Shown: piece by piece, positions 8,502-17,658 of the stretch
Numbering within the stretch: position 1 is the first letter of the stretch
Layout: each line of letters begins with the position of its first letter
NCBI RefSeq assembly: GCF_001807265.1
Contig: NZ_KV788368.1
Coordinates: forward strand, 1-64,000
Length of the DNA: 64,000 bases
Source: Corynebacterium sp. HMSC05H05
GTDB lineage: Bacteria; Actinomycetota; Actinomycetes; Mycobacteriales; Mycobacteriaceae
Direction of reading: 5' to 3'
The notes under the pieces: generated by a model
What the model saw: the letters and a program-made list of their open reading frames with translations, nothing else
Databases searched by the model: none
Told to the model about the DNA's origin: nothing
Position numbers and translations under genes: made by a program

Positions 8502-9220
8502 GGCTGCCCCACCCGGTAGCCCACGCCACGCACGGTGTTAATAAACCCCCGGCCCCGGGTGTCGGTGCCGAGCTTGCGACGCAAGTTGCCGATGTGGACA
8601 TCGACGATGCGTTCATCACCGACCCAGGTGGTGTCCCAGACCTCGGTGACCAGGTCGTGGCGGGTCAGCACCTGGCCGGGGCGCAGGGCCAGGGCAACCA
8701 GCAGCTCGAACTCCGTGCGAGTGAGCTCCACGGTCGTCTCCCCCACCCGCACCTGATGGGCGACGGGGTCAAGGATGAGGTCACCAACGATCAAGGGGGT
8801 GGTCACCTGCGGTGGGGTGGTGCTGGTGCGCGGGCGGCGCAGCACCGCATGCACCCGGGTCACCAGTTCCCGGATGCTAAAAGGTTTGGTGATGTAGTCA
8901 TCCGCCCCCAGGGTCAAACCGCTGATCTTGTCGTCCTCGCTGCCACGCGCGGTGAGCATGAGGATGTAGCAGTCCGAGAAGGTGCGGATCCGTCGGCATA
9001 CCTCCAGGCCGTCGAGTTCGGGCAGCCCCAGATCCAGCACCACAACATCGGGGGAAAAGTGACGGGCCTCGTCCACGGCCTGGGTGCCGGTGTGCGCCTG
9101 GCGGGTATCGAAGCCGGCCCGGATGAGGTAGGAGGCCACCATCTGAGCCAGGGGTTGTTCATCATCGACGACCAGCACCCGCCCCGGGGGCGTGGCGGTG
9201 GTCGGTGTGTGGTCAGCCAT
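8498..9220 (-). CDS. copR: OmpR-type response regulator for copper
   Basis: Response regulator of 240 residues. The receiver domain has the acidic pair Asp19-Asp20, phosphoacceptor Asp63 (VLDLGLPELDG) and the conserved Lys in ITKPFSIRE. A winged-helix output domain ends with GRGFINTVRGVGYRVGQP, typical of the OmpR/PhoB class. ATG at 9220 was chosen because the upstream in-frame extension has no domain content. It is the first gene of the pair with copS. A tandem repeat matching the described CopR box lies 58 bases upstream, in the intergenic region shared with cueP, so the system probably controls itself and the divergent copper genes. Confidence 0.9.
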   Translation of the reverse strand: MADHTPTTATPPGRVLVVDDEQPLAQMVASYLIRAGFDTRQAHTGTQAVDEARHFSPDVVVLDLGLPELDGLEVCRRIRTFSDCYILMLTARGSEDDKISGLTLGADDYITKPFSIRELVTRVHAVLRRPRTSTTPPQVTTPLIVGDLILDPVAHQVRVGETTVELTRTEFELLVALALRPGQVLTRHDLVTEVWDTTWVGDERIVDVHIGNLRRKLGTDTRGRGFINTVRGVGYRVGQP

Positions 9221-9622
9221 AGACCCCAGTATCGCTCCGGGCAGGGGGAATACCACCTTCGCTCAGTGCCCGGCGGGGAATCTTCATCAAATCTTCAAAC
9301 ATCAACCTTCGAGCGCCGTCACCCCTGTGTCCCACCCCGGGCCGGCGGCATCGCCTCCCCTGGTCGGTTCAGCAGGCGCCACCAGGGATTTCACTGCCTG
9401 CACCGCATACCCGGGGTGGGTGGAAGGACATCGCCCACGGCTGTGGGGTGGTGTTCCGGTGGTGACCCAGCCCACCGAATTCACTCCCTTTTCGCCCTGT
9501 TATAAGGCTTTGAGCAGGGTTTTTGAATTCTAGTCCGTTAGGCACCCGTGCTAGATAAAGGTATGGCATCGACCTTGAGGCGGTGTCTTCTCATGGCCCT
9601 ACCACGATCCAAGGAGATTGAC
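9221..9622. other. Divergent copR-cueP regulatory region
   Basis: This 402-base gap separates copR from cueP. It contains the tandem CopR box near copR. A TTATAAGG-rich stretch around 9500-9540 may hold the cueP promoter. The cueP ribosome site AAGGAGA is at 9611-9617. Short open frames here lack homology-like features. No gene is called. Confidence 0.5.
9278..9297 (-). promoter_or_regulatory. CopR box (tandem repeat)
   Basis: On the minus strand the site reads TGAAGATTT-GA-TGAAGATTC. It agrees in all but the last base with the tandem motif TGAAGATTT-nn-TGAAGATTT that I recall for CopR of Corynebacterium glutamicum. The half sites are 11 bases apart, one helical turn, as expected for an OmpR-type dimer. 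Confidence 0.75.
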
Positions 9623-10198
9623 GTGAAACGAGCAGCGATCGCAGCCGCCGCCCTTGCCCTCGCCCTCACGGGGTGTTCGGCCGCCGACCCGGAACCCACC
9701 GCCGATGGGACGGTGTCCCAGGATGCATTCCTGACTACCCATGGCCTGGCCGACATGGACGCGGTGGAGATCATTGATCACCTCGACCGGCAGAAGGTCA
9801 CTGAGCGTCCCACGGATCTGATCGCCTCAGTGCGTAACGATGAACTGCTGCTCTCGAGCGATGACCAGGAAGTTGCGCTCGATCTTCCCGACAATCAGAC
9901 GTATGTCTCGATCGCACCCTATCTCACCTCCACCCACGACTGCTTCTACCACAGCCTCACGACCTGCCAGGGGGAACTCGACAATGAGGATATCCAGGTC
10001 ACGATCACCGATGAGGCGACCGGTGAGGTGCTGGTGGACGAGGCGACAACCACCTTCGACAACGGGTTTATTGGCTTCTGGCTTCCCGATGATGTCACCG
10101 GCCTGATTGAGGTCAGCTACCAGGGGCGTACCGGCACCACGGAGTTTTCCACCACCGACGACGGTGCCACCTGTGTCACAGACCTGCGCCTGACGTGA
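9623..10198 (+). CDS. cueP: CueP-family copper-binding lipoprotein
   Basis: Predicted membrane-anchored extracytoplasmic copper protein of 191 residues. The lipobox LTGC puts lipid attachment at Cys18. The family hallmark is HDCFYHSLTTCQGEL with Cys107 and Cys115, followed by NGFIGFWLP and a C-terminal Cys184 in GATCVTDLRL; this three-cysteine set corresponds to the copper ligands of Salmonella CueP. GTG at 9623 was chosen because it follows AAGGAGA and begins the signal peptide directly; upstream starts add residues before the signal. It is the first gene of a + strand copper operon with copO and divergent from copR. In Salmonella, CueP delivers copper to periplasmic superoxide dismutase; the role in Gram-positive bacteria is less clear. 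Confidence 0.85.
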   Translation: MKRAAIAAAALALALTGCSAADPEPTADGTVSQDAFLTTHGLADMDAVEIIDHLDRQKVTERPTDLIASVRNDELLLSSDDQEVALDLPDNQTYVSIAPYLTSTHDCFYHSLTTCQGELDNEDIQVTITDEATGEVLVDEATTTFDNGFIGFWLPDDVTGLIEVSYQGRTGTTEFSTTDDGATCVTDLRLT

Positions 10199-10269
10199 TG
10201 GCTCAGCAGGATCCTCACCTGCGCCTGTCTCCCGTGCCACTGAAATCTTGCACCAAGGAAGGTTAAATC

Positions 10270-11742
10270 ATGACGAACGCGTTTTCCCGACGACAGTTTC
10301 TGCTCGGCGGGCTCGTCCTCGCCAGCACCGGGGCCGTGGCCGCCTGCACCAGCGACCCTGGACCCGCTGCCCCGGCACCAGGTCCCTCCCTTCGCCCCAC
10401 TCCCACCCCCACTGCGCTCGGTGAGCCGACGGTGCGCCGGACACTAACCGCGCGGCCCCTCTCCCTGGATATCGGTGGCATCGAAGCCAAGACGTGGGGA
10501 TACGTCTCTGACACCGGGGATGCGGCCATTGAGGCCACCGCCGGCGACGTCCTCCAGGTCGATATCACCAATGAACTGCCTGAGAGCACCTCCATCCACT
10601 GGCATGGCATCGCACTCCACAACGCAGCCGACGGTGTGCCCGGCATGACCCAGGACCCCATTGAACCTGGCGAGTCTTTCTCCTATGTTTTTGAAGTCCC
10701 CCACGGTGGCACCTACTTCTACCATTCCCACACCGGCCTGCAGCTTGATCGCAGCCTCCACGCCCCACTGATCATCCGTGACCCGCAAGACGCTGAGGAC
10801 CAGGATGTCGAGTGGACCATCGTGCTCGACGACTGGGTCGATGGCATTCAGGGCACTCCCGACGATGAGCTCGACAAGCTCACCGGAATGGGTTCGGGCG
10901 ACCATAACGGAATGGGAGGTCACGGCCAGATGATGCACGGCACCCCGGACCGGGTACTGGGCGGGGATGCCGGCGATGTGATGTATCCGCACTACCTCAT
11001 CAACGGACGTATCTCCCGTGCTCACCGGACCTTCGAGGCTCGCCCGGGCGACAAGGCCCGCCTGCGGTTTATCAACTCCGGCGGTGACACCATCTTCAAG
11101 GTGGCCCTCGGTGGTCACCGCATGACCGTCACCCACACCGACGGCTTCCCTGTCCAGCCCCGGGAGACCGAATCGATCTACCTGTCGATGGGCGAGCGTG
11201 TCGACGTCGAGGTTATCCTCGGCGACGGCATCTTCCCGCTCACGGCTTTGGCGGTGGGTAAGGACGACCGCGCCTTCGCCGTCATCCGCACCGCCGGCGG
11301 CCAGGCCCCCCGCCCCGATGTCGACTTCCCCGAGTTGTCGTCCACCGGACTGCTTCTGTCCTCCCTGAAGCCAGCAGACCGTGCACTCCTGCCCGAGGGC
11401 ACACCAGACCGAGAAGTCAGCATCGACCTGGGCGGGCAGATGATGCCGTATGAATGGAGCATTCTCACCGACGGCCAATCCTCCTCCGCGACCGTGGAGG
11501 AGGGCCAGCGCCTGCGGATGGTCATGCGCAACAGGACCATGATGCCCCATCCCATGCACATCCACGGCCACACGTGGGCGCTACCCGGCAGCGACGGGCT
11601 ACGCAAGGACACTGTCCTTCTCCGCCACGGTGAAACCATGATCGCCGACCTGATCGCTGACAACCCCGGTGAGTGGGCATTTCACTGCCACAACGCTTAT
11701 CACCAGGAAACCGGGATGATGAGTTCCCTGCGGTACGCCTAA
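10270..11742 (+). CDS. copO: Tat-exported multicopper oxidase
   Basis: Secreted copper enzyme of 490 residues, predicted to oxidise Cu(I) and so reduce its toxicity. The N-terminus has a twin-arginine motif SRRQFLLGG (Arg7-Arg8) and ends in AVAAC, so it may be a Tat-exported lipoprotein at Cys26. Copper-ligand motifs are complete: HWHG (His110, His112), HSH (His152, His154), HPMHIHGH near the C-terminus, and HCHNAYHQETGMM with Cys473, His478 and axial Met483. A Met/His-rich insert (MGGHGQMMHG) lies mid-protein. ATG at 10270 follows AAGGAAGG. It is downstream of cueP with a 71-base gap and matches CopO of Corynebacterium glutamicum in order. Confidence 0.92.
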   Translation: MTNAFSRRQFLLGGLVLASTGAVAACTSDPGPAAPAPGPSLRPTPTPTALGEPTVRRTLTARPLSLDIGGIEAKTWGYVSDTGDAAIEATAGDVLQVDITNELPESTSIHWHGIALHNAADGVPGMTQDPIEPGESFSYVFEVPHGGTYFYHSHTGLQLDRSLHAPLIIRDPQDAEDQDVEWTIVLDDWVDGIQGTPDDELDKLTGMGSGDHNGMGGHGQMMHGTPDRVLGGDAGDVMYPHYLINGRISRAHRTFEARPGDKARLRFINSGGDTIFKVALGGHRMTVTHTDGFPVQPRETESIYLSMGERVDVEVILGDGIFPLTALAVGKDDRAFAVIRTAGGQAPRPDVDFPELSSTGLLLSSLKPADRALLPEGTPDREVSIDLGGQMMPYEWSILTDGQSSSATVEEGQRLRMVMRNRTMMPHPMHIHGHTWALPGSDGLRKDTVLLRHGETMIADLIADNPGEWAFHCHNAYHQETGMMSSLRYA

Positions 11743-11829
11743 CCCCACACCATGGTCGGTCGCTGGGGTGAGCTGGGACGCTGCAGACCACCCACCGCGC
11801 AGCACGATGACCTTCCTCGGTGTTGTGGT

Positions 11830-12075
11830 CCTCCGGGACAACCAGAACACCGTCTTCTTCCCCACCGCCCCGGAAAACCGAGATTATCTACGCAGAGGAG
11901 GAACGTGCCCCGCTGCCGGACTTCTCCGGCCCGTCGCTGATGGAGGAGGGTGAGGAGATCAGCCTGTCTGTTTTTGAAGGCGAGGTCGTCGTCCTCAACG
12001 CTTGGGGCCAGTGGTGTGCACCGTGTCGGGCGGAAGTCGATAACCTGCAGCTTGTCCACGCAGATCATGGAGATG
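11830..12075 (+). pseudogene. tlpA: Relic of a TlpA-type thiol-disulfide oxidoreductase
   Basis: Broken gene for a secreted thioredoxin-like protein. One frame holds QNTVFFPTAPEN (about 11850-11880) and a different frame holds KTEIIYAEEERAPLPDFSGP and then VVVLNAWGQWCAPCRAEVDNLQLVH, with the redox motif WCAPC intact. The signal peptide and start are not recognisable, a frameshift separates the two parts near 11880, and the thioredoxin fold is cut off after about 12075, where sequence from a different gene (lnt) begins. In related copper clusters a tlpA-like gene follows copO, so this is the expected gene in a decayed state. Confidence 0.7.
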
Positions 12076-13433
12076 TACTCGTACATATTTCCCAGCGGCT
12101 GCGTATCTGTGGCGCACTACGCTCTTGCTCTGCGCTGGCTCACCGACTTCAACACTGCCGGGTATGCTGCTGTTGTTGCCGTTCAGGCGCTACTGTTAAT
12201 GCTGGTTGCCGCGGTATCGTCTAACGAGGCGGCTTTTCGCAGCCGCTGGTCGGGCTGGTGGCTGCTCACCCCTGCGGCCCTGGTGTTATTGGAGGCTGTG
12301 CAGCACCGGTTCCCGTTCGGCGGTTTCCCGTTGTCCGCTTTCGGATACAGCCAGACCGATGGTCCTTTCATGGCGGCAGCGCCCCTGGGAGGGACTCTCC
12401 TGGTGACCGCGTTGGCCGCAGTTGCGGGGGCCGTTGTTACCGCTGTCATCTTCGGGCCGAGACGAGCCCGTGCAGCATCCGTGGTCGCAGTGGTCGTGGT
12501 ACTCGCGGTACCGGCGTTCGCGTCAACGATCGTAGATGATACGGCAGAAGGCAGCCTTGACGTCGTGCTCGTGCAGGGTGGAGGCCCCGTGGGCTTCGCG
12601 CGGTCAATACCGATCCGTTTGATACGACCCGCCGGCACCTACAGGCTGCCGACGATATCACCGGGGACCCTGATCTGGTTCTGCTGCCCGAAAACGTCGT
12701 CAATATCGACGGCTCAATCGACGGGACGCGCGTTGATGCAGCTTTCGCTGAACTGGCCAGGCAACTCGACACGAACATCGTCGTCGGAATTACCGAATCT
12801 GAGGATCAACATTTCAGGAACGCATCCATAGTGTGGGGGCCGGACGGGACCCGGTTAGGACGCTATGAGAAGCATCATCGTGTGCCGTTCGGCGAGTACA
12901 TCCCTATGCGCAATCTGATTGAACGACTCAGCGAGGACGCACGGTTCATCCCCCGCGACGCCATTGCCGGAGAGGGACCGGCGGTGCTCGATCCCAGCGG
13001 GACACCACGATTGGGGATCGTCATTTCTTATGAGGTCTTCTTCGCCGACCGGGTCGCCGATGCCGTTCGCAATGGTGGGCAGCTACTCCTCGCACCGACC
13101 AACGCCGCGTCTTTTGTGACCGAGGAAGTACCTGCAATTGAAGTGGCCGCATCCCGGATGCGTGCCCGCGAGTTTGGCCGCACCGTTCTCCAGGCTGCCC
13201 CCACCGGATACTCCGCAGTTATCCAGCCCGACGGCATAGTCTCACAACTCAGTGGCCTGGGCACGAACGAACTGCTGACGGCAACCGTTCCCCTTCATAC
13301 TGGTTTGATGCCGTATGCGCGCATGGGGGATACACCCCTGTTGGTTCTCGCGATGCTGGCTCTTGCATGGCCTGCGGTTACCGGCCTCGTCAGCTGGCGC
13401 AGGAGAAGGCAGGTTACGGGAATATCCCACTAA
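12076..13433 (+). pseudogene. lnt: Truncated, frameshifted apolipoprotein N-acyltransferase
   Basis: Remnant of a membrane enzyme that adds the third acyl chain to lipoproteins. The first part (about 12100-12590) encodes membrane helices including SWLTDF-like RWLTDFNTAGYAA and RFPFGGFPLSAFGYSQ, but the first helices of the family are missing. The reading frame then shifts around 12592-12600: the upstream frame ends VVLVQGGGPVG and the downstream frame resumes RAVNTDPFDTTRRH. The nitrilase-like part is otherwise complete, with LPENVV, YEKHHRVPFGEYIP and the family segment APTNAASF, and a final membrane helix before the stop at 13433. The catalytic cysteine position reads VISYEVFF, Tyr-Glu where nucleophile Cys-Tyr-Glu is usual, a further sign of decay or divergence. 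Confidence 0.75.
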
Positions 13434-13663
13434 ACGTGGATTACGGCACCTGCTCCTCGTTGGCGGGACGCTCGCCGCCCCCATATATGACGAGCACGGA
13501 CTGCCTCCCCTGTGCCCCGGTCTGGCCTGCCTGGAGAAGCTATCAAGTCCGGGCTGTGTCGGCGATGAGTGAGAAGCGTCTCTGCGGTCTGAGGCGGGTG
13601 CCTCACGCCCAGTCACTGTCGCCGGTTCCGGTGTCGGGGCCGGTCCTGGTGAGTGCGGGAAGG

Positions 13664-14287
13664 TTAGAAGGTGACGCCGTGCTCGGCGAACCAGGGCAAC
13701 GGGTCGACCGCCCCGCTGCCAGTCGGGTAACGCTCGAGGTGCAGGTGAGAGCCGGTGGAAAACCCCCGGTTGCCCATGCCAGCGATCCTCTGACCAGCGG
13801 TGACGCGTTTTCCAACGGTCACGTCGAAAGTCTCCATATGACCGGAGACGGCAATCGAGCCATTATCGTGCTGGATGCGGATCCACTGCCCGAAACCGGA
13901 GGCCGGGCCGGAGTCAATGACAGTGCCGCCCATCGCCGCGAGGATCGGGGTACCTACGACGTTGGCGATGTCGATACCCGCGGGGAGGGTTCCGCAGTGC
14001 ACGCCGGAACCGGAGGTGAAGGTGCCTTCAGCGGGCTTGACCACCGAGGGCGCGCGGGCAGCGCGCTCCTTCTCGGCCCGCTCGGCGTTGTACTGGATGG
14101 CCTTGTCCAGCTGCTCGTCGATGTTGGCGACCGGCTTGAATTCGGAGATCGCGAGAATCTGCGGTGCGGCCTGCGTCCCACTCGAGGACAGGGCCGTGTC
14201 GTTGGTGGCTAAATCCACCTCGACGGTGGCAGCCTCCGGGGAGACCGGAGCCTCGACCTCGGCCGGGGCTTGGAACCGAGACGCTGA
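13664..14287 (-). pseudogene. M23 metallopeptidase missing its N-terminus
   Basis: The C-terminal two-thirds of a secreted peptidoglycan peptidase. The LytM/M23 core is complete by eye: SGSGVHCGTLPAGIDIAN, GGTVIDSG, GQWIRIQHDNG, SGHMETFDV and GFSTGSHLHLE. The zinc triad differs from the usual HxxxD by CGTLPAGID, so the first histidine is replaced. The open frame extends upstream from GTG 14218 only to a stop at 14288-14290, giving SASRFQAPAEVEAPVSPEAA without a signal peptide. Either it starts at GTG 14218 as a cytoplasmic remnant or, more likely, it has lost its export signal. It faces the lnt relic and has no clear link to copper. Confidence 0.6.
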
Positions 14288-14504
14288 TCAGCTCACCGTC
14301 ATTGACGGCCGTGGACTACCCAGCTACAGCACTCCCCGTCGTCGCCCCGCAACTTTTCCACTCCGCCGAGACGGCGGAACGTGGGCCAGGGCGTCGATGG
14401 CGGTGGCAATCACTGCTGCCATTGCCGGGCCAGCGTGCGAAGGGCTGTCGCAGTTGAAAGCTTATCGATGATCAGATACCGCGGCACAGGTATGGACAGG
14501 CAGG

Positions 14505-14756
14505 TCAGTCCAGTTTGGGGTCGGACGTGAACTCCTTGTGGGAGACACCGCCCGCCTCCTGACGGGTAGCCGCTGCGGCACGGATATCCTCGCCATCCTC
14601 CAGCGCCTGAACCGCCCGGTCGTAGAAGTCCGGGGAGACCACCACCGCCCGGCGGCGGGGCCCGCGACTGGAGATGGTGACCGGTTCACCTTGGGCGGCA
14701 TCAAGATAGTGGCTTTGTTCGCTGCGGAACTGACTGAGGGTGACCGTGATGCCCAT
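14505..14756 (-). CDS. Orphan Phd/YefM-type antitoxin
   Basis: Small DNA-binding protein of 83 residues. MGITVTLSQFRSEQSHYLDAA and EPVTISSRGPRRRAVVVSP match the N-terminal fold of Phd/YefM antitoxins, which bind DNA and block a partner toxin with the C-terminal tail. ATG at 14756 is chosen because upstream in-frame codons cross the putative operator. No RelE, YoeB or Doc-like toxin gene follows on the same strand; the next 280 bases have only a broken peptidase. It is therefore an orphan, a stand-alone regulator, or the survivor of a pair. A TGTACA hexamer of the YefM operator type lies just upstream. Confidence 0.75.
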   Translation of the reverse strand: MGITVTLSQFRSEQSHYLDAAQGEPVTISSRGPRRRAVVVSPDFYDRAVQALEDGEDIRAAAATRQEAGGVSHKEFTSDPKLD

Positions 14757-14766
14757 ACCCTTTAAC

Positions 14767-14780
14767 GTACATTTTGTACA
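14767..14780. promoter_or_regulatory. TGTACA-type operator of the YefM-like gene
   Basis: GTACATTTTGTACA is an inverted GTAC repeat with a TGTACA hexamer at 14775-14780, 10-25 bases upstream of the antitoxin start. YefM antitoxins recognise TGTACA palindromes, which supports autoregulation. Confidence 0.5.
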
Positions 14781-14861
14781 AGAAGTGCAGCAACGATCGC
14801 GGCCGTTCCGGAAGTCCTGCCCGCCGAACGGGACGCTTAGGGGCAGACACCTCCTTGACTG

Positions 14862-14878
14862 ATACCCCCCATGGGTAT
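14862..14878. promoter_or_regulatory. CsoR-type operator before copZ
   Basis: ATACCC-CCCAT-GGGTAT (14862-14878) is a 17-base palindrome of the CsoR class, 64 bases upstream of the copZ start. It probably keeps the copZ-copA unit off until copper loads CsoR. It resembles the site at 7311-7325. Confidence 0.65.
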
Positions 14879-14941
14879 AGGTTGAAGGTTGTTGGGCATC
14901 TCCACTCCTGCCCTTCAGGACATCAAGGAAAGGATCATCTG

Positions 14942-15151
14942 ATGAGCGCCGTAACAAAGAAGTACATCATCGAAGGCATGACCTGCGGACACTGCAAGTC
15001 CTCCGTGGAGGAGGAGATCGGCGAGGTCGCCGGTGTGACCATGGTGGAGGCCACCGTGGATACCGGGCAGGTGACCGTCACGGGTGAAAACTTCACCGAC
15101 GACGATGTTGTCGCCGCCGTCACGACAGCCGGCTACACCGTCAAGCCCTAA
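14942..15151 (+). CDS. copZ: Copper chaperone
   Basis: Cytoplasmic copper carrier of 69 residues consisting of one HMA domain. The metal motif GMTCGHCKSS contains Cys15 and Cys18. ATG at 14942 follows AAGGAAAGG; a longer upstream in-frame reading would cross the CsoR palindrome and was rejected. It precedes copA by 170 bases on the same strand with a hairpin between them, so it probably hands Cu(I) to that ATPase. It is one of at least two HMA chaperones in the island and differs from the first by lacking the Cys-rich N-terminus. Confidence 0.92.
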   Translation: MSAVTKKYIIEGMTCGHCKSSVEEEIGEVAGVTMVEATVDTGQVTVTGENFTDDDVVAAVTTAGYTVKP

Positions 15152-15247
15152 TCCCTGGGCCCAGTCCCCGCCTCGCGTAGACACGGCCGGGCCAACCCTG
15201 CTGGATATGCCCATCAGGCCCAGCCATGCCGGTTCGATATCCCCGAC

Positions 15248-15290
15248 GGTGCATCTGTGGGCGGGCCTTTTGGGACCTCGGAGATGCACC
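15248..15290 (+). terminator. Hairpin between copZ and copA
   Basis: GGTGCATCT (15248-15256) and AGATGCACC (15282-15290) form a perfect 9-pair stem with a 25-base loop and no following T run. It may be a weak terminator, an attenuator or an mRNA-stability element that lets copZ be expressed above copA. Function is inferred. Confidence 0.5.
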
Positions 15291-15321
15291 TCACGACTGT
15301 TTACTGAAGGACTGATCACTG

Positions 15322-17658
15322 ATGATTCAAACTCAACCGTCGGTTGACCTACTCCAGGTCGATCTGGGCGTCACCGGCATGACCTGTACGTCGTGCTCAG
15401 GGCGGGTGGAACGCAAGCTCAACAAGCTCGATGGCGTGGAGGCCACCGTTAACTTCGCCACCGAATCCGCCTCCGTCAGTTACGACCCCACCAAAGTCGA
15501 CGCCGATCGGCTGATCGAAACCGTGCGGGGGGCCGGGTACGACGCGTTCACCATGGGGGATCAACACGCCTCCGCCGTGGACAGCGGTCCGGAGGAGGAC
15601 ACCGAGGTGGTCGGTGACCGCCACGAACAGGCCCGCGAGGCCGAGGCCACAGACCTGAAGACGCGTCTGATCGGGTCGACGATCCTCTCCGTTCCGGTGG
15701 TCGCGATCTCGATGATCCCGTCCCTGCAGTTCATGAATTGGCAGTGGGCCCTGCTCGTCATGTCCACCCTGATCTACTTCTACGGTGGCGCCCCGTTCCA
15801 CCGGGCGACCTTAACCAACCTGCGTCACGGCTCGACCACGATGGACACACTCGTGTCTCTGGGCACTACCGCTGCGTATCTGTGGTCGCTGTGGGCCTTG
15901 TTTTTCGGCAACGCCGGGCACCCCGGCATGGTGATGGAGATGAGCCTGCTGCCCCGCGATGACGGCATGGACCACATCTACCTCGAGACCATCGCCGTAG
16001 TCATCACCTTCCTGTTGCTCGGCCGGTGGTTTGAGGTCCGCGCCAAGGGCCAGTCCTCCGCGGCGCTGAAGTCCCTGCTGGACATGGGTGCGAAAGACGC
16101 CGCGGTGATCCGCGACGGTGAGGAAGTCCGCGTCCCGGTCTCCCAGCTGACAGTCGGTGACGTCTTCGTCGTCCGCCCGGGTGAGAAGATCGCCACCGAC
16201 GGTCGTGTCATCGAGGGCACCTCGGCCATCGACGAGTCGATGCTGACCGGCGAGTCCGTTCCCGTCGAGGCCGCCCCCGGCACCCCGGTCACGGGCGCGA
16301 CGATCAACACCTCCGGTCGACTGCTGGTCGAAGTCACCCGCACAGGTTCGGAGACCACGCTGTCCCAGATGGCCAAGCTGGTCACTGACGCCCAGGCGAA
16401 AAAAGCCCCGGTCCAGCGCCTGGTGGATAAGATTTCCTCGGTCTTCGTCCCGACGGTCATTGTCGTCTCCATCATCACCCTGATCGTCCACCTCGCCGCC
16501 GGCAGCGGGGCGAACTGGGCCTTTTCCGCCGCAGTCGCGGTGCTGATCATCGCTTGCCCATGCGCCCTGGGACTGGCCACCCCGACCGCCCTGCTGGTGG
16601 GCACCTCCCGGGGCGCGCAGCTGGGCTTGTTGATCAGGGGCCCGGAGGTCCTTGAATCCACCCGCCAGGTCGACACCATCGTCATGGACAAGACCGGCAC
16701 CGTCACCTCCGGGGTCATGTCGGTCACCGGCGTCCACGCCGCCGACGGCTACACCAACAACGAGGTCCTCGCCTTGTCGGCGGCCGTCGAAGCAGGTTCC
16801 GAGCACCCCATCGCCAAGGCGATTGTCACCGAGGCCGAGCGCTCCGGGAACATCCAGGAGGCCACCGACTTCGACAGCACCGCCGGCCGGGGCGTCACGG
16901 CCACCGTCAAGGGTCACGTCGTCACCGTGGGCCGTCCCGCCGGCCAGCTGCCCCGTGACCTCACCACCGCCTTCGACCACGCACAGTCGCAGGGCGCGAC
17001 CCCGGTGGCCGTCTACGTCGATGACCAGCCCGCCGGTGTGGTCGTGGTGCGCGATGTCATCAAAGACTCCTCAGCGGAAGCGGTCGCCCAGTTCCGCAGG
17101 CTGGGGTTGAGGCCGTACCTGCTCACCGGCGATAACGCGAAGGCCGCGGCCGCCGTCGCCCAAGAGGTGGGCATCGATGCGGCCAACGTGAGTGCCGAGG
17201 TCATGCCGCAGGACAAGGTCGCGGTCATCGAGAAGCTACAACATGAGGGCAAGAAGGTCGCCATGGTCGGCGACGGCGTCAATGACGCGGCCGCCCTGGC
17301 CCAGGCCGATCTGGGTCTGGCCATGGGGGCGGGCACGGATGTGGCCATCGAGGCCTCCGATATCACCTTAATGAACAACGACCTGCGCTCCGCGGGCGAT
17401 GCCATCCGTCTGTCACGTCGCACGCTGGGCACCATCAAGGGCAACCTGTTCTGGGCGTTCGCCTATAACGTCGTGCTGATCCCGGTCGCCGCGATCGGTT
17501 TCCTCAACCCGGGGTTGGCGGGCATTGCGATGGGCTTCTCCTCGGTGTTCGTGGTCTCCAACTCCCTCACGCTGCGTAGATTCAAGTCCTCCCACGACAA
17601 CACAAGTTCCTCACCGCAGCCCGCTCGCCCCTCCGTGCGGCAGCCGGTCACCGCCTAA
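15322..17658 (+). CDS. copA: P1B-type copper-exporting ATPase
   Basis: Membrane pump of 778 residues that expels Cu(I). One N-terminal HMA domain has GMTCTSC (Cys22, Cys25). Eight membrane spans can be placed; the ion motif is [13 protein letters not shown] with Cys412 and Cys414. The actuator has TGES (309-312), the phosphorylated Asp456 lies in DKTGT, the nucleotide domain has SEHPIAKA with the His-Pro pair near 495, and the hinge is [10 protein letters not shown] (650-659). ATG at 15322 follows GAAGGA. It is the main intact copper pump of the island because copB is reduced to a stub. It is probably controlled with copZ by CsoR. Confidence 0.95.
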   Translation: MIQTQPSVDLLQVDLGVTGMTCTSCSGRVERKLNKLDGVEATVNFATESASVSYDPTKVDADRLIETVRGAGYDAFTMGDQHASAVDSGPEEDTEVVGDRHEQAREAEATDLKTRLIGSTILSVPVVAISMIPSLQFMNWQWALLVMSTLIYFYGGAPFHRATLTNLRHGSTTMDTLVSLGTTAAYLWSLWALFFGNAGHPGMVMEMSLLPRDDGMDHIYLETIAVVITFLLLGRWFEVRAKGQSSAALKSLLDMGAKDAAVIRDGEEVRVPVSQLTVGDVFVVRPGEKIATDGRVIEGTSAIDESMLTGESVPVEAAPGTPVTGATINTSGRLLVEVTRTGSETTLSQMAKLVTDAQAKKAPVQRLVDKISSVFVPTVIVVSIITLIVHLAAGSGANWAFSAAVAVLIIACPCALGLATPTALLVGTSRGAQLGLLIRGPEVLESTRQVDTIVMDKTGTVTSGVMSVTGVHAADGYTNNEVLALSAAVEAGSEHPIAKAIVTEAERSGNIQEATDFDSTAGRGVTATVKGHVVTVGRPAGQLPRDLTTAFDHAQSQGATPVAVYVDDQPAGVVVVRDVIKDSSAEAVAQFRRLGLRPYLLTGDNAKAAAAVAQEVGIDAANVSAEVMPQDKVAVIEKLQHEGKKVAMVGDGVNDAAALAQADLGLAMGAGTDVAIEASDITLMNNDLRSAGDAIRLSRRTLGTIKGNLFWAFAYNVVLIPVAAIGFLNPGLAGIAMGFSSVFVVSNSLTLRRFKSSHDNTSSSPQPARPSVRQPVTA

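Noticed and set aside
14458-14473. AAAGCTTATCGATGAT, which resembles a stretch of cloning-vector sequence
   Set aside because: The match is only 16 bases with no vector sequence beside it. The site is also a near copy of the dispersed 11-base word, which is a simpler source of CTTATCGA.
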